Of a stretch of 64,000 nt of DNA, positions 25,701 through 37,753 are shown one piece after another. This DNA is from Adineta vaga (Eukaryota > Rotifera). The notes beneath the pieces are model-generated. The model did no database searches. It worked only from the letters and a program-made list of their open reading frames with translations, and was not told the DNA's origin. Each line of letters begins with the position of its first letter. The stretch's first letter is position 1. The DNA lies in assembly GCA_021613535.1 (NCBI GenBank), contig CP075495.1:12648001-12712000 (forward strand). The letters are read 5' to 3'. A program made the position numbers and the translations under genes.

Positions 25701-27659
25701 AATGATCGTTTGACATATTTTATATTATTATTTCCTACAGTAACCGATAGATTTCCTTCTGGATGTGGTAAACTTCCATTGATATAAGTATCAACACGAA
25801 GAACACCTGATTCAATTCCAAGAAAATATTGTTCAATATTTAAAATCGCTTGTTCAGTTGTATTATCAGCTTCAAAGATTCGTACGGCTGTTGAACGATT
25901 CAACACACCACCTAAATATGAAAAATTTCATCGTTTTTAAAACAGAAATGAAAATTTATTCGTAAGTAACCTGTGAGAGCAAATCCATTATCAATTGGGT
26001 CTGAAAATCGATGTACTGTACCAAATAACCAATGGATAGTATTGAATAATGGTATTAATTGTTGAAGATTTGAATGAGTTAAAGGCATGTTATAGAGTGA
26101 ATTATGTATACGACCATCTTCAATATAAATATAACCTTGTAATTCAGAGTCAATTTTATGACCATTGATTGTGCCATTGATTTTACCCACAACTGGATAG
26201 TTTTCTATGTGAAATTCATTCCGAAAATAGGACGTAGAATAAGAAGATACCGATAAACTTACCAGCACGTTCACATCGTTGACCAGATCCAAGATAAGGA
26301 AAAAGACAGCGACAACAATATCCATTTCCTTGATTTTCACATCGAGCATTACGAGAACAAGTTTTGCATTCGATCGCATCTAAGACTCGTTGATTAATTT
26401 CTAGATAATGATCATTTTAAATTCAAATTACCTGGTGGAATTGTTGATGTAGTCGGAGCTGATACATGTTCATAATAATAATTCTGTGGTTGATGTTGAT
26501 ATATATTCGATGAATACGGTGCTAGAAGTAGAATACAAATCATAGTTATCTATAATATAATCTACTTAAAAAACATACATTGGACTGGTACAAGGACTTC
26601 TTCGACTTCATCTGCACTTCCTGCTGGTGTTATACGAAATCTTCCATAGCGACGTCGATCACCGATTAAATAGATCCAAACACCTGCTTTTCCAATATTC
26701 GAATCTCTATTTATTCAGTAAATAGTTAACTATATAATATTTTTTCTACACCTACTTAGCTAGATTGCCGGCTGCTTCGCCACTTGATCCAGGTAAGACA
26801 ATCGTTTGTTGAGAAGTACCATCAGTAAAACCAGCTTCAGCATATCGATCTTCTCGACCTAATTTTGTTGGACTATACGCAGATATGAATTCGAGTTTTG
26901 CATACATAAAGATAGAATATGTTTGTGTACCATCGCTGACAACAGCAACTTGAAATGTATTTTTCTATATTAATAAAAAAAATAAGAAGATAACTCTCAA
27001 TCATTTTCTTGTTTTTTTTCTCCTTTTACTTTATCATCTTTATTCGAATAAGAATGTACATCTTTCCAGGTACAGATTAAAATTGAATTTGGTTGAAAAT
27101 TTGTTGAACGTGGAAAACCTTCTTGAACTAATTTCTTTGCCTTTTCCAATAGATGTTCTTCTTTCGTATATCTAAGAATATATCATATACGAAGAACAAA
27201 TTGAGATAAAAAAAGAAATATTTTACTTGTATGTAATAGAACCACCTTTTATTGAAGCATCAATATCAGCCCAAAATGGTGCAATAATTGCATATCCACT
27301 ATAACTTGTTAATGTAATTTGAGGAAAGAAATAAGCAATTGGTAATAAAAATGAGAGGAAACCATTGGTATTAATCTTTATGAATGACAAACAAATTATT
27401 TTTTTTATTTTTATTGTGTTCAAAGAAAGGTTATATGAAAATAATTACTTACATAAATACTTTCATATTTTGTTGTTATGAATGGTATTTCTGGTGAAAG
27501 AATAATTTGTTCTGAATGTGTATCATCTTCCTTTGGTAATTGTATTCCATCTTCATAGATGAAAAATTCTGATTCACTAATACTTTGACAATAGATATTG
27601 AAATTGATGAGAATTAAAAGACAAAAGACTGCCTTTCGATTTATATAAGACACGATCAT
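22781..27659 (-). CDS. NID: Nidogen (entactin), basement-membrane glycoprotein
   Basis: Secreted matrix protein that links laminin and collagen IV networks. The ATG at 27659 starts a signal peptide ([18 protein letters not shown]). In order: a NIDO domain (about 26590-27430; [24 protein letters not shown]); a Thr/Tyr/Gln linker; a G2F beta-barrel (25430-26230; [30 protein letters not shown]); about six EGF modules (24100-25370), several with calcium-binding style DINEC and GDG turns; and a beta-propeller of LDLR class B repeats (23040-24000) with FVYFTD, LVFWTD, YIFWTD, ELCWGD and YAYWTD. It ends with a Cys-containing segment and a poly-proline stretch before QLA and the stop (cta at 22781). 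The vertebrate thyroglobulin repeat is not seen. The overall order matches nidogen and no frameshift is evident. Confidence 0.92.
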
Positions 27660-29309
27660 ATTGAACGATGACAAAAAAACGAAGAACAGAGATGATTTGT
27701 ATGCCTATTAATGCTTCGTAGTCAAATGTATGAATACGAATGAATCGTATCAATGAACGTTAGCTTCGTTTTTTTCTTCTTCGTCTTCTCTATTCTCTAC
27801 AAAGAAATGATAATGATCAAGTAAACTATATACGTATAAATGTATATACGTGTATATGTTCAATGTGTTTAACGATGCAATGTGTAACTCTAGAGATAGT
27901 GTGTGTGTGTGTGTGAATACGTGCATGTATTGCATAAAATAAAACACATCGAGTCAATCTAATATACATATATGAACATGAATGAGAGCATGTATTGTAC
28001 TGTTAGCATTCAAGCATATAATATACTAACAACAGTGAACGTGTGCATGTTTTAACAATATCAGAGACCAAACAAGTGTTCTTTTGTGTTTGTCTGTCTA
28101 TTTGACCGCAAGAGACATTGTGATGTGATAATACAATCGATGATAATAATAATAAGAAATTCAACAGAGCAATTACATCATTGATATGTCAGAGAAAGGT
28201 ATTTCAATGGTGCACGATTCTATGTTGATTTATGTCGAGAACATTTTCTGTTTTGTTGCATCATTGAATAACATGGTATTTCAAATTTAATTCCTATTGA
28301 ATTCGAATAAAAAATTTAGATACATGTGTGTATGATAGTTGAATTTTTACGTATTACTCAATAGAATGATTACAAGAGATAATACTGTCTAGTAAAATAG
28401 AATCAATTCATTTGAGAAGACATTTTATTTGGATGTACATATTCTGAATAGTATACATGTATGTGTAATGTTTTATATATCATATTATTTTCTCAATGAA
28501 ATGATCAATGATCAATGATTATCATCCGAAAAGTGTTCTCATCGATATGTATATCAATAATGAATTATATGCTATTCTCGTTACTAATCTGAACATTTAG
28601 TATATGTCGAGAGAGAGAGAGACAGAGAAAAAATTATCTTTGTACATGTGAAGTATGAAACTTTGATGTAATTTTATCAATTCAATGGTACTCAAAAGAA
28701 ATTTGTCATTTCTTCTCAATGGAATCGATGATTATCATTATAAATGACATTTCTAGTACATCTTCTTCTTCGAATAAAATTAATTTCATTTTCAATGTTA
28801 TTAGTTTTTGTTTTCTTCTACATATAATCAAAATGTATATATATATATTATTGTTCGTATTATAATCGAATCAAATATTTGTTGTAAAGCTGTCGAAAAA
28901 TGATCAATAAAATTCACTTGTATTCTTTCTACTTGTCAAACTATAAATTGATGGTGAAGACATTTGTTTTTCCCATGAGTACAATTGTATTTACATAAAC
29001 ATTTTTATTCTTCTTAGGTAAATAGAATTTACAAATGAACAGTCAATGTTAATTTACGAAAATATCGTCAAATGAGAAGTTTTTGTCTGAGATAATAATC
29101 AAATTAACATATATTGATCTAGAAAATGTTGTATTTTTGTGAAAATAACAATTCATTTCGATATACCCATGGGCAAAATTTATTATATTAAGCAAAAAAA
29201 GAATGGATTTCTTAAGATATATTATTTTTAAATACTGTTGAGCGATAGATACAATAAGAGAATTTTTTTCTTTCTTTTTTTTTCTTCGTGTACAAATTAT
29301 CGTTGATAT
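27660..29309. other. Intergenic region upstream of nidogen
   Basis: This 1.65 kb of AT-rich DNA has a short (TG)n run at 27900-27914, (GA)n near 28612-28622 and (TA)n near 28839-28850. No supported coding sequence. The left part should contain the nidogen promoter. Confidence 0.5.
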
Positions 29310-29686
29310 TTATTGTCGAAGATTATCAGTAGCCATCAGATCACGACGTTTAAGTCCAACAAGATAAGAGGCTCGTTTACCGACTAAATATGTACCACGT
29401 TTGCCAACTAAATAGGATGCTCGTTTAGCGGCCGAAAGATCTTCATCTAAAATAGAAGACAAACATCATCAAAACACTTTCTTGATTCAAATTTCTTTTT
29501 ACCACTATCATTGAAATCTTCATCGGATGCGGTTACATATCGTTTGCCTACCCAATAACCATTAAGATGTTTTCGTTTTTGCAAGAGATCAGTAAACTGT
29601 TCACGTTCTTTATTGGCTTGAACCATGATAAATGATAGACCAAAAAGAACGACAAAGATATAAGCAAGAATTGACTGGTATTGCAT
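29310..29686 (-). CDS. Neuropeptide precursor with repeated Y(L/W)V-Gly-Lys-Arg units
   Basis: Two exons (29503-29686 and 29310-29446) separated by a 56 bp GT-AG intron give 106 residues. MQYQSILAYIFVVLFGLSFIMVQA is a clear signal peptide, shown here as its hydrophobic run ILAYIFVVLFGLSFIM. After it come dibasic sites and short peptides: HLNGYWVG-KR, an acidic spacer (YVTASDEDF onward), then ASYLVG-KR, GTYLVG-KR and ASYLVGL-KRR. Gly before Lys-Arg is the classic amidation donor, so the predicted products are HLNGYWV-amide, ASYLV-amide and GTYLV-amide. The fourth unit carries a Leu between Gly and the dibasic site and may not be amidated. The tail DLMATDNLRQ follows. I do not recognise a named family with this C-terminus. 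The structure is clear; processing and receptor are inferred. Confidence 0.85.
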
Positions 29687-31170
29687 GATTTTTCTTTGAA
29701 GTAAATAAATCTATAGATCAATAATCGTTGAAAAAAGAAACACAAGTTCTCAAGGAATAAGACGGATACGAAATGAGGATCAATAATCTAAAAGAAAATC
29801 GTATAAATAGAGAAAAAAAATAAGAAATAGAAAACGGTCTTTTTTTCAGATAGAAGGAGGGAAACAACAGAATTGGAAATAACGAGGAAAGGGAAAGCAG
29901 TAACCTGTGTGTGTTCACGCATACCTTCGAGGCATTCATGCATCAGACAGCGATATTATTATCATTTAATTCATTTCCAAGTTAAAGCATATCGTTACTT
30001 AATGATCTAAAACTGAATAGATACTATTGATAAATTTCTCTGTCATATACACTTCATTACTCATCGGTATCTCAAATGATTGAAAGAAAGAAATGAATTG
30101 AAAAATAATAATTCGATACGGATTTCAAGTAATTATTAGTGCTGATCAACAGTATGTATATATGTAACTATAAAAAGAGAAATTTGACAATCTTACATTT
30201 CTTTAACGAACAATAAGAATGGTTAACTTTCGGTGACAGTTTTTGCTTCATTATCTACAGAAAAATAATGCTTTTGATCAAAAATGAACGGACAATTAGC
30301 TCTTCGATCTGCGTAAATATGTGTGTGTGTGTGTGTGTGTGTCGTTTTTTCAACAGAGATTTTCCTTTAATCGATTTCTCTCTTTTTCTCTTTCTTCTTT
30401 CTCTCCCACTCATGTTCACTCGTCATCATCAGTTCGCTTCGCATGGTTCATAACTTTGATGCTAATGTGAACTAAGAAAGAGTAGGAAGAAGAATGTTAC
30501 GCTGTTGAAATACAATGAATCGAAGTTTATTAATGATTGAACATATTAGTTGATCGAACGTCTGTGTGTGTTGAACAATGAATAATTAATAAAAATTGAA
30601 AGCAGAAAAGGTTATTTTCATTTTGACGATTTTTATTAGTTGTTATTTAGTATTAATCAATTCATGAAATACAAAATATCAAGACTAAAGATGATGACGC
30701 TCAGAAGAAGGAGAAAACGAACTGAAACGTTCAATCAATGAATTAATCAAAGTAATTGTTCTGTTTCTTTATGCGTTCGTGCCTTATTGTCATCATCGAG
30801 GCATCGGAAATGATTGAGAGAAAGAGTAAAGCAGACTAACTTGTCAAATGTATGAGATCGTGTCAAGTTTACACTAATAATTACCAGTTTCTATTCAATA
30901 GTTACACATATTCATTTCCTTTGAAAGAAAAAAAATCTCTTGTTCAATTCCCGAATGATGCAGTTTCTATAAATATTAACAGAAATACTTGAATGTGTCA
31001 TCTGCTTATCTTCGCTCACGTATTCGTTCCTCCTACGCACATTAATTTTCTTCTTCTAAATATTATTATCACGTTCATATCTTGAATGTAGATCAATTTT
31101 GAAAAAAAGAAGAAGAAGAAGAAGAAGATCAGAATGGTAGATATAAATCAGAAAAATTTTATGTACATTA
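29687..31170. other. Intergenic region with microsatellites
   Basis: Upstream flank of the neuropeptide gene and downstream flank of the DENND2-like gene. A (GT)n run lies at 30319-30342 and a (GAA)n run at about 31109-31127. Open frames here are low-complexity and unsupported. Confidence 0.5.
30319..30342. repeat. (GT)n microsatellite
   Basis: About twelve uninterrupted GT units in the spacer upstream of the neuropeptide gene. Confidence 0.9.
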
Positions 31171-33301
31171 TTATTCAAAAATTTTTTTCAGAAATTTCGA
31201 AAACGATGGATTGGTTGATTTTGATGTTAGTTTCATTTGTTTTTCAAGAAGATCAAATGTTTGACGAAATCGATTTAATGGATTGATAGATAGATCATCG
31301 AGTGTCATTTGACGTCGTTCATTTAAACGTTGAGTAAAAAGTGAAAATATCTTATCATCAGTTCGTTGATAATCATCAAGAAATTTGAAAAATAACATCC
31401 CTGAAAGTAAAAAAATCGAAGGGAATTTCGTTCAATTGAAATTAAGTTACGAAACATACCTGAAATAAATTCTTTGAGAAATATCGTGTAAGACATATTT
31501 GTTTGTGCGCGAAGGAATTCTTCGGAATTAAATTTATAACCAAAATGATTTTCTTCATATTTCTGTTCATTTGTTGTATTAGATTGGTGTAGATCTATTG
31601 AGACAAGTGATTGTAGATCGATACCACTGTCACGACGTTGAAAAGAATCTGAACATATAGAAGAATGTCGTTGATTATGAACCGATGATGTTTGATCACG
31701 TTTAAAAAAATCCGGTAAACGATAAAATAATTCGATGAATACAGATAGAAATGCTTCACTAACAGCAATATTAATTAATGTTGAATTAGTTTTCATTAAA
31801 CGAAATCGTGCTATATAATCAAGTGATGATTCCAAGATTTGTCGAAGATTACGTGGTAAAAAACATGTTGTTTCGAGATTTCCATCAAGTGTACCTAAAT
31901 CTAGATCAACAATAAGTGTATCATCGTCAGATATTTTAGGTATTTGTTGCATTGTATCATGCAGACAACCATATATATATGGACATGGACTATCTAATAA
32001 ATCAGGTAACCATGAAGATGGCATAAGAGAAACAAATGAATATGGCCATATAAATGGATAGATTAATGACGAAAGTCCAAGTATACATTTAGTTAATTTA
32101 GATGGATAATGTGAAAAAAGTAGAATACGTTTTGAACGTAAGATTGATTCAAATAAATAAATAATTTGATAAGGTGAAAGACAAGAAAGTAATGTTGAAT
32201 AATAATCATGATTAAGACGATCATCACGTGGACAAACATAGAAAAATAAACGACGATCATTGAGTATACATGTGACACCTGATGAATTGATTGTAGGTAT
32301 AGGTAATGGTTTGGAATAGAATGATTGCATCAATAGACTACATTCTAATTCGTTTGATATATATGCTAGAAAAGAAAATATCTGTACTATTTTCATTTGA
32401 TTGGAATTTTACAAGTTCAATAGAAAAATGTTAACTATGATGTACATTTTGCGAAGGAACATTTCTTTCTATGGAAATAAATGATTTTCTATTTTTTACC
32501 TTTTGTTAATTCATTTAAAATTGCATCGTAAAGTTTAAAATATGAATAAGTTGAAACTAAAGATATAATTACAATTTGTTTTTTTTCCAATTATATCTAA
32601 TTTTAGTTCTTACCAATGCATATTACAATTGGATAATTGGTCATTTGATTGTATTCTTTTGATAAACGCCGACAATATCCATATTCGACTTGTCCATTGG
32701 AAAGGGTTCGTGTAAAAATATATGTTGCTGGATCATTAATAAGTTGTCCACCATTTCGATGATTAGGATTCAATTCAGGAAAACAAAAACGTTTGTATGG
32801 GGATAATTCTTCGAGAATTTTGATTTCATTATCATCATGCGGATAATATCCAAGTAAAAGTTCTTTATCGACATACCAATCGGATAGAGTTATTAGAAAT
32901 GCTAATTTATATAGATGAGCATCTAATTGTGACGATGGTGACGTTATATTATGACCTTCGAGAAATCGATTACAATCATGTGGTGTATTACTATAATCGG
33001 TGATGTAAGACGAACGTTCATTTTGAAATAATTGTTCATCGAAAAAAGAACCATTGATAATAAAACCGTTACTATAAGAATTTCGATGTTGATGAATTGA
33101 ATTGAATAAACGCTTAGTAGAAGATTGTCGAAGATTGAAAAGAGTATTGGAACGTGATGGAAGATAATTTAATACATTGGGTGATTGAATATTTAGACTA
33201 GAATAAGATTTTGTATCATCATTATTTTGTGCATTTGGATTTGATGAATAATCGAGCGAAACCGAATTTTGTAAACGATGTTCATTAGAATTAGACGTCA
33301 T
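31171..33301 (-). CDS. DENND2: DENN-domain protein, DENND2-like Rab GEF
   Basis: Predicted guanine-nucleotide exchange factor for Rab GTPases (DENND2 proteins act on Rab9 in endosome-to-Golgi traffic). ATG at 33301 (MTSNSNEHRL). A Ser/Asn-rich N-terminus of about 120 residues precedes the tripartite DENN module. The uDENN part has KRFCFPELNP, YIFTRTLSNGQVEYGYCRRL and YPIVICIG. The core DENN part has LSCLSPYQIIYLFESILRSKRILLFSHYPSKLTKC and YPFIWPYSFVSLMP. The dDENN part has LPRNLRQILESSLDY, SEAFLSVFIELFYR and the terminal FSLFTQRLNER with SFSKFLKKIF. The stop is TAA at 31171. It has four exons with introns of about 60-110 bp. A Ser-rich insert (HSSICSDSFQRRDSGIDLQS) interrupts dDENN. The family is well supported; the paralogue and Rab partner are inferred. 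Confidence 0.87.
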
Positions 33302-34619
33302 TTGAAATTCGTATGAGAATATGTACTAGAATGATCTATTATAAAAATTTACTTATTATAAATAAGAAGTACACGCACTGAACCGTGACGGATGTGAGCA
33401 ATGAAGAGGAATTATTTTTTTTCTACATTTTCATTCGTCGATGATGCTTATCGAAAAATATGTGTCTAATTAAACTGTATCTTAAGTAATTTCTCTTCTA
33501 TAAGTGACAGTTTGTTGAAAGAAAAAAAGAATAATGTATTTACTATCGCTATGCAACAACAACAATAATAATAAGAACAATAGAAATAGTAAATTGCCAT
33601 GTGATTCGTGCTGTACATATACAATTACTGTTTTTGTTGTTTCGCAATTGTATTCAGAAAATTGACAAATGGACTAACGATATTGCGCAGGTACAACATA
33701 AATAGATACTAAACTTCATTCGTTGAAACGATTAATCTCAAATAATAAATGAATCTTAACTTGTATGTTCGATGTATCTCCTGTAGCTGGTGTACTTTTG
33801 ATCTTACTTTTGAGTTTAGGAATAGGAGAAAAGATTGTTCAAACGTCGAATCGAAATTGATAATAAAGTATAGTATATCATTAATATTTTCTTTAGAGTC
33901 TATTTACAGATTGTTTTTTTTTCTTTATAAAAACTATTATTAGAAAAATCTACGGCGCACATAGAAGTTTTCTTCGTCATAACGTATCGTTTACAATTAT
34001 CATTATAAAAATGGACTAAATCGTATTTAGTTTCCTAAAAATTTGTTCCTCTATTATAACTTCAGTTTATTCTTCATGACATTCACTTCCTTGCCTTCAT
34101 TGAAATAAGAATAATTACTAATAAAAAATTATGAATCATCGATTGATAGTTATCATTCATATTTCATTTCATAATACGAAATTTAACAAATCGATTTTCA
34201 AAAAGAATTGATCATTGAAAGAATTTTCTTTTGCTGTTCTTAAGAGTCTTGTTTATTATTATTTTAATCTGTCTCTTACTCCCATCATTAAAATCGAGTA
34301 ACACACACACACACAGAAAAAGGTTCAACAATATATCGAAAAGAAGAAAGAAAAAGTAGAGGCACACTGCACATCAAGATTAATTCACATAAGTAAAGAA
34401 GAACAAGAAAGAAAAGAATCTATCTCTATAGAGTTTCGAAAATATCGATAGGTTCATTATACACACTGTACAAAAGAAAAAAACGATAAATAAAGTTTCA
34501 AAGACGAAAAAAAAGGGATAATAAAGCACGCAGCAAACAAAGTTCGACACTTTATCATCGGATAGATATATACAAACAAACAAAAAAAAGATTGAGAAAG
34601 ATCATTCTTCTTTCTCCGA
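33302..34619. other. Intergenic region upstream of the DENND2-like gene
   Basis: AT-rich spacer with a short (AC)n run near 34301-34313. The left part is the likely DENND2-like promoter and the right end the histone H1 3' UTR. No exon is supported. Confidence 0.5.
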
Positions 34620-35987
34620 TCATTTACGGCTTTTTTTGCTAGAACCACCACCAGACTTTCGAGCTTTTTTCGTCGGTGAAGAATTATTTGAATCTAGAAT
34701 AGAAAGAAAAACAAAGATAGAACCTTCTTCTTTGATTAGAATCGTTGTATGCTTACTGTTTCCTGATCGTTTGTTTGAAGATTTCGATCGTTGTTGTTCA
34801 CCATCGGTTCCCGATTCATCTTCAGTATTATTTTGAGATCCTTGTCGTTTTTGACCACCTTTAGCTCGTCCACCTTGTTCATCTTCGCTTGCGGTACTTT
34901 GATCATTTTTATCTTGTTGATTTTTTTTAGAATTTTTTGATTTATTTGGTGAACGTGATGTTGATCGACGAGCTGCATTGCTCTTTTGACGACCACCAGA
35001 TTTCGTTTTACTTGGTGAACGAGATTGATTTTGTGGTGGTTTATTATTTTTACGGCCATCACTTGTTTTACTTTTGCTTGTCGATCGTGATCGATTGTTC
35101 TTACTTGGTGAACGAGATTGATTTTGTGGTGGCTTGTTATTTTTACGACCATCACTTGCTTTATTTTTGCTTGATGATCTTGATCGACTTTGTGATCGAT
35201 TATTTTTACTTGTTGATCGGGATTGATTTTGTGGTGGTTTGTTGTTTTTACGACCATCGGATTTTTTTGATTTACTTGGTGATCGACTGTTCGATTTGCT
35301 ACTGGTACGACGACCTTCAGTTGATGGACTTCGTCGAGCAGATCGAGATCGTGAGCGGGAAGGTGATGATGACGATGATTTTTTATTATTTCCTTTTCTT
35401 CCCTTGGCGGCCATTCTGTAATAACCATTACTATAGCTCGTACCTATTAAACATTATATTTGTTTTTAAAAACAAGATAATTAATCAAGCAAGAATTTTA
35501 CCGCTAGCAAGTGATATAACACTGTCTTCAAGAAGTGCTTCAAGTGCTGAACGAAGATGACTCTAAAATATCAAAATATTATCATTGATTGGAAAAAGAA
35601 TTATATTGTCAGTATCTTACATTAACACCTTTACCACTGTTGACTCCATACGTATTTTTGATATGATTCAAGATTTTTGATCGACTTGAACCTTTACGCG
35701 AATCAAGCTACAAAAGTAAAGATGTTCATCGTATTTCTATCATATATAAGTGTTTAATTTATTACTGTTGCAAGTGCTTCGGTAACCATTCGTTGATAAT
35801 TTGGATGTTTTGATGATGAACCAGTTCGTTGATTGGAGTTGGATTTTTTCGGTGATTTTGATTGTTTTTTATTTGGTGAACTATTATTTTGTGATGATTT
35901 AGCTTTCATTGGTGATCCAACTTTAGTTTGTTTCGATGTTTGACTCGACGATTTCGAATTGCTCGATGTCTTTTTAGCAGATGCCAT
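34620..35987 (-). CDS. Linker histone H1 with long RS-repeat C-terminal tail
   Basis: Nuclear chromatin protein of about 370 residues in five exons. ATG 35987 opens a Ser/Lys-rich N-tail containing SPMKAK, SPNKK and SPKKS motifs. The H15 winged-helix domain is encoded across four exons: HPNYQRMVTEALATLDSRKGSSRSKI, then HIKNTYGVNSGKGVNSHLRSALEALLEDSVISLASG and TSYSNGYYRM, which aligns with the H1 globular fold. Instead of a plain Lys/Ala/Pro tail, the C-terminal 260 or so residues are rich in SRS, RSRS and SPSK dipeptides and contain three copies of a DGRKNNKPPQNQSRS module, then an acidic/Gln stretch and SPTKKARK before TGA 34620. Canonical H1 is about 200-220 residues. The gene has introns, so it is not a replication-cluster histone. 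H1 identity rests on the domain; SR-like function of the tail is speculation. Confidence 0.85.
35023..35265 (-). repeat. Three in-frame copies of an H1-tail module
   Basis: Near-identical DNA segments begin at 35023, 35116 and 35221 (spacings 93 and 105 bp). Each encodes DGRKNNKPPQNQSRS on the minus strand. Spacing is a multiple of three, so the tail has grown by in-frame duplication. Confidence 0.88.
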
Positions 35988-36604
35988 GATCGGTTAAGAG
36001 AGAATTGGGAGATTAATGTGTGTGTGTGTGTATGTGCAGTATAGAATTAAAAAGGATGAAATGAATCGATCGACGAAAAGTATATCAGTTATAAACTCGT
36101 CTACTTTTAGGAAGAATAAAACGACTTTTCTCTCGCCATTATTATCTATGGAACTAGTCGTCCATCATCGAGAATTAGTCTGCCGGACCTTATTGTACAG
36201 TCAATAGTACACATAGATGAGGACCTCGATTTTGAAATAGACAATGAATAGAATGGTTAGATATAGTTAACAAAGATAAGAACGAGAGAAAAGAGATATG
36301 CAGTCAAACAGTCTGATTTTGTGACTCGATCGATTTTGTAATCAAATATCGGTGAGAAAAATTCTTCTTCGGAAAATATTGTAATTGTTCTTTCTCTATT
36401 AATACCTGGATAGAAATTAATTTCATTTATAATATATCCGGACTTAATCGAATTTGTCCAGAATAATAGTATAATTAATACTCTATGCAAATATTTCTTG
36501 ATTAGATTTGCATAGAAAATGATTTTGTTAGAAATCAAGAACTATAATGAAAAACATGTTTATTTAATATTTTCTAATAGAAGTCAACAGTACAACATGC
36601 GTTT
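35988..36604. other. Spacer between H1 start and 7TM receptor stop
   Basis: Contains the H1 promoter side (short (TG)n at 36019-36030). A minus-strand open frame at 36257-36538 lacks an ATG start and a recognisable domain, so no gene is called. Confidence 0.45.
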
Positions 36605-37753
36605 TTAAAGAAAATGTTCAAAACTTTGTCGACGATGTTTTTTATGAGATCTACCTAGTCGTAATAGAGCGATTCGTTCATGATATTTTGCTTGAGGATT
36701 TGGTCGATGAGATTTGGATGTTAATAAATGTTGCATTGGTGTTCGCTGTTGTTTTGTTGAATAAATTAAATGTTGTTCAGTTTGAGGTATGGAACGTTTA
36801 TACCAATTGATATAGAATTGACATTGAGAATATCGATGAAATAATTGAAGAAATTCATGACGAAAACGTGCACATGAAAAAATAAATGCCAGAAAATTTG
36901 ATGCATGATGAAAATGTAATAAGATATTTGTACATATATGAATAACATATTGAGAATTATCTAATTTACTTGTAATTAATAAATAAATTGTATGAATCGT
37001 TGATGGTGTTGCTGTTAAAACAAAACATATGGAAGATGTTAAGAGCATTGCTGTCAATTGTCGTTGTTTTGTTGATAAATCAAAGTTATTTCGTGAGATT
37101 AATTGATTATGAACTATACCTGTACATTGAGTTTTTAATGTTCGTTCAAGACGTAAAGCATAATGAAGTCGTTGAATAATAATTAAATTGCATATAATAC
37201 ATAATGGAACAGTAAACCAATAAGTTAAACCAGAACGAATACATTCCCATGTTAAACGATGAAAATTTCGTTTAAATGCACAAAATGATCGAATTGGTAT
37301 TGTTTGATTAGCATTATAAACATATACAATATGCATATGTCGTGCATAATGACTAAAAATTAATAATGAGAGAAGAAATAGAATACCAACGAGAAAACGT
37401 GATTTCGTTCGACTTGTTAATCTTGGCATATGACATGGATTAAATACTAATGAACAACGTTCAATATTAATAAAACAAACAAACCAAACAGATAATAGAC
37501 GAAAAACATCCATAAAAAAGAAAACAAAACAATCATAGGATGTAACTTGTGGATGAAGTTTAGTAACAATTTGTAAACTTTGTAAACATAGAACAATACA
37601 ATCGGATATTGATAGGGCGGATATAAATGCAGCTGATGCGGTCTTACGAAAAAAATGTTGATTTACAACGACTAAAATTAAGAAATTTCCTGTACATCCA
37701 AAGATTGTTAAAGATAAAATTGCAATTGTTCGAACACGTTCTAAAATCAACAT
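36605..37753 (-). CDS. Rhodopsin-class 7TM receptor, orphan and divergent
   Basis: An intronless 382-residue coding frame with seven hydrophobic segments. TM1 has GNFLILVVV with the conserved Asn, TM2 has ALSISD with the conserved Asp, and TM3 ends in NIERC where DRY is expected. TM6 has CFVLTATPSTIHTIYLLI with a Pro kink. TM7 has NFLAFIFSCARFRHEF, a degenerate NPxxY followed by helix 8. This resembles divergent peptide-receptor-like GPCRs expanded in rotifers and other lophotrochozoans. Ligand is unknown. A splice acceptor (tttttgtag) abuts the ATG at 37753 on the minus strand, with an in-frame TAG immediately before it. A 5' non-coding exon or a trans-spliced leader is therefore likely. The Cys-free basic tail ends in FEHFL. 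Confidence 0.85.
   Translation of the reverse strand: MLILERVRTIAILSLTIFGCTGNFLILVVVNQHFFRKTASAAFISALSISDCIVLCLQSLQIVTKLHPQVTSYDCFVFFFMDVFRLLSVWFVCFINIERCSLVFNPCHMPRLTSRTKSRFLVGILFLLSLLIFSHYARHMHIVYVYNANQTIPIRSFCAFKRNFHRLTWECIRSGLTYWFTVPLCIICNLIIIQRLHYALRLERTLKTQCTGIVHNQLISRNNFDLSTKQRQLTAMLLTSSICFVLTATPSTIHTIYLLITSKLDNSQYVIHICTNILLHFHHASNFLAFIFSCARFRHEFLQLFHRYSQCQFYINWYKRSIPQTEQHLIYSTKQQRTPMQHLLTSKSHRPNPQAKYHERIALLRLGRSHKKHRRQSFEHFL

Noticed and set aside
31107-31130. (GAA)n tract as a possible coding repeat
   Set aside because: Lies after the DENND2-like stop codon in the 3' flank, so it is a plain microsatellite.
34736-35560. Long alternative-frame open frames on both strands across the H1 tail
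   Set aside because: They arise from the repeated Ser/Arg/Lys codons of the real H1 frame. They have no start context, no domain and cross H1 introns.
36257-36538. 93-residue hydrophobic frame on the minus strand
   Set aside because: Begins with TTG rather than ATG, has no splice partner and no recognisable domain.
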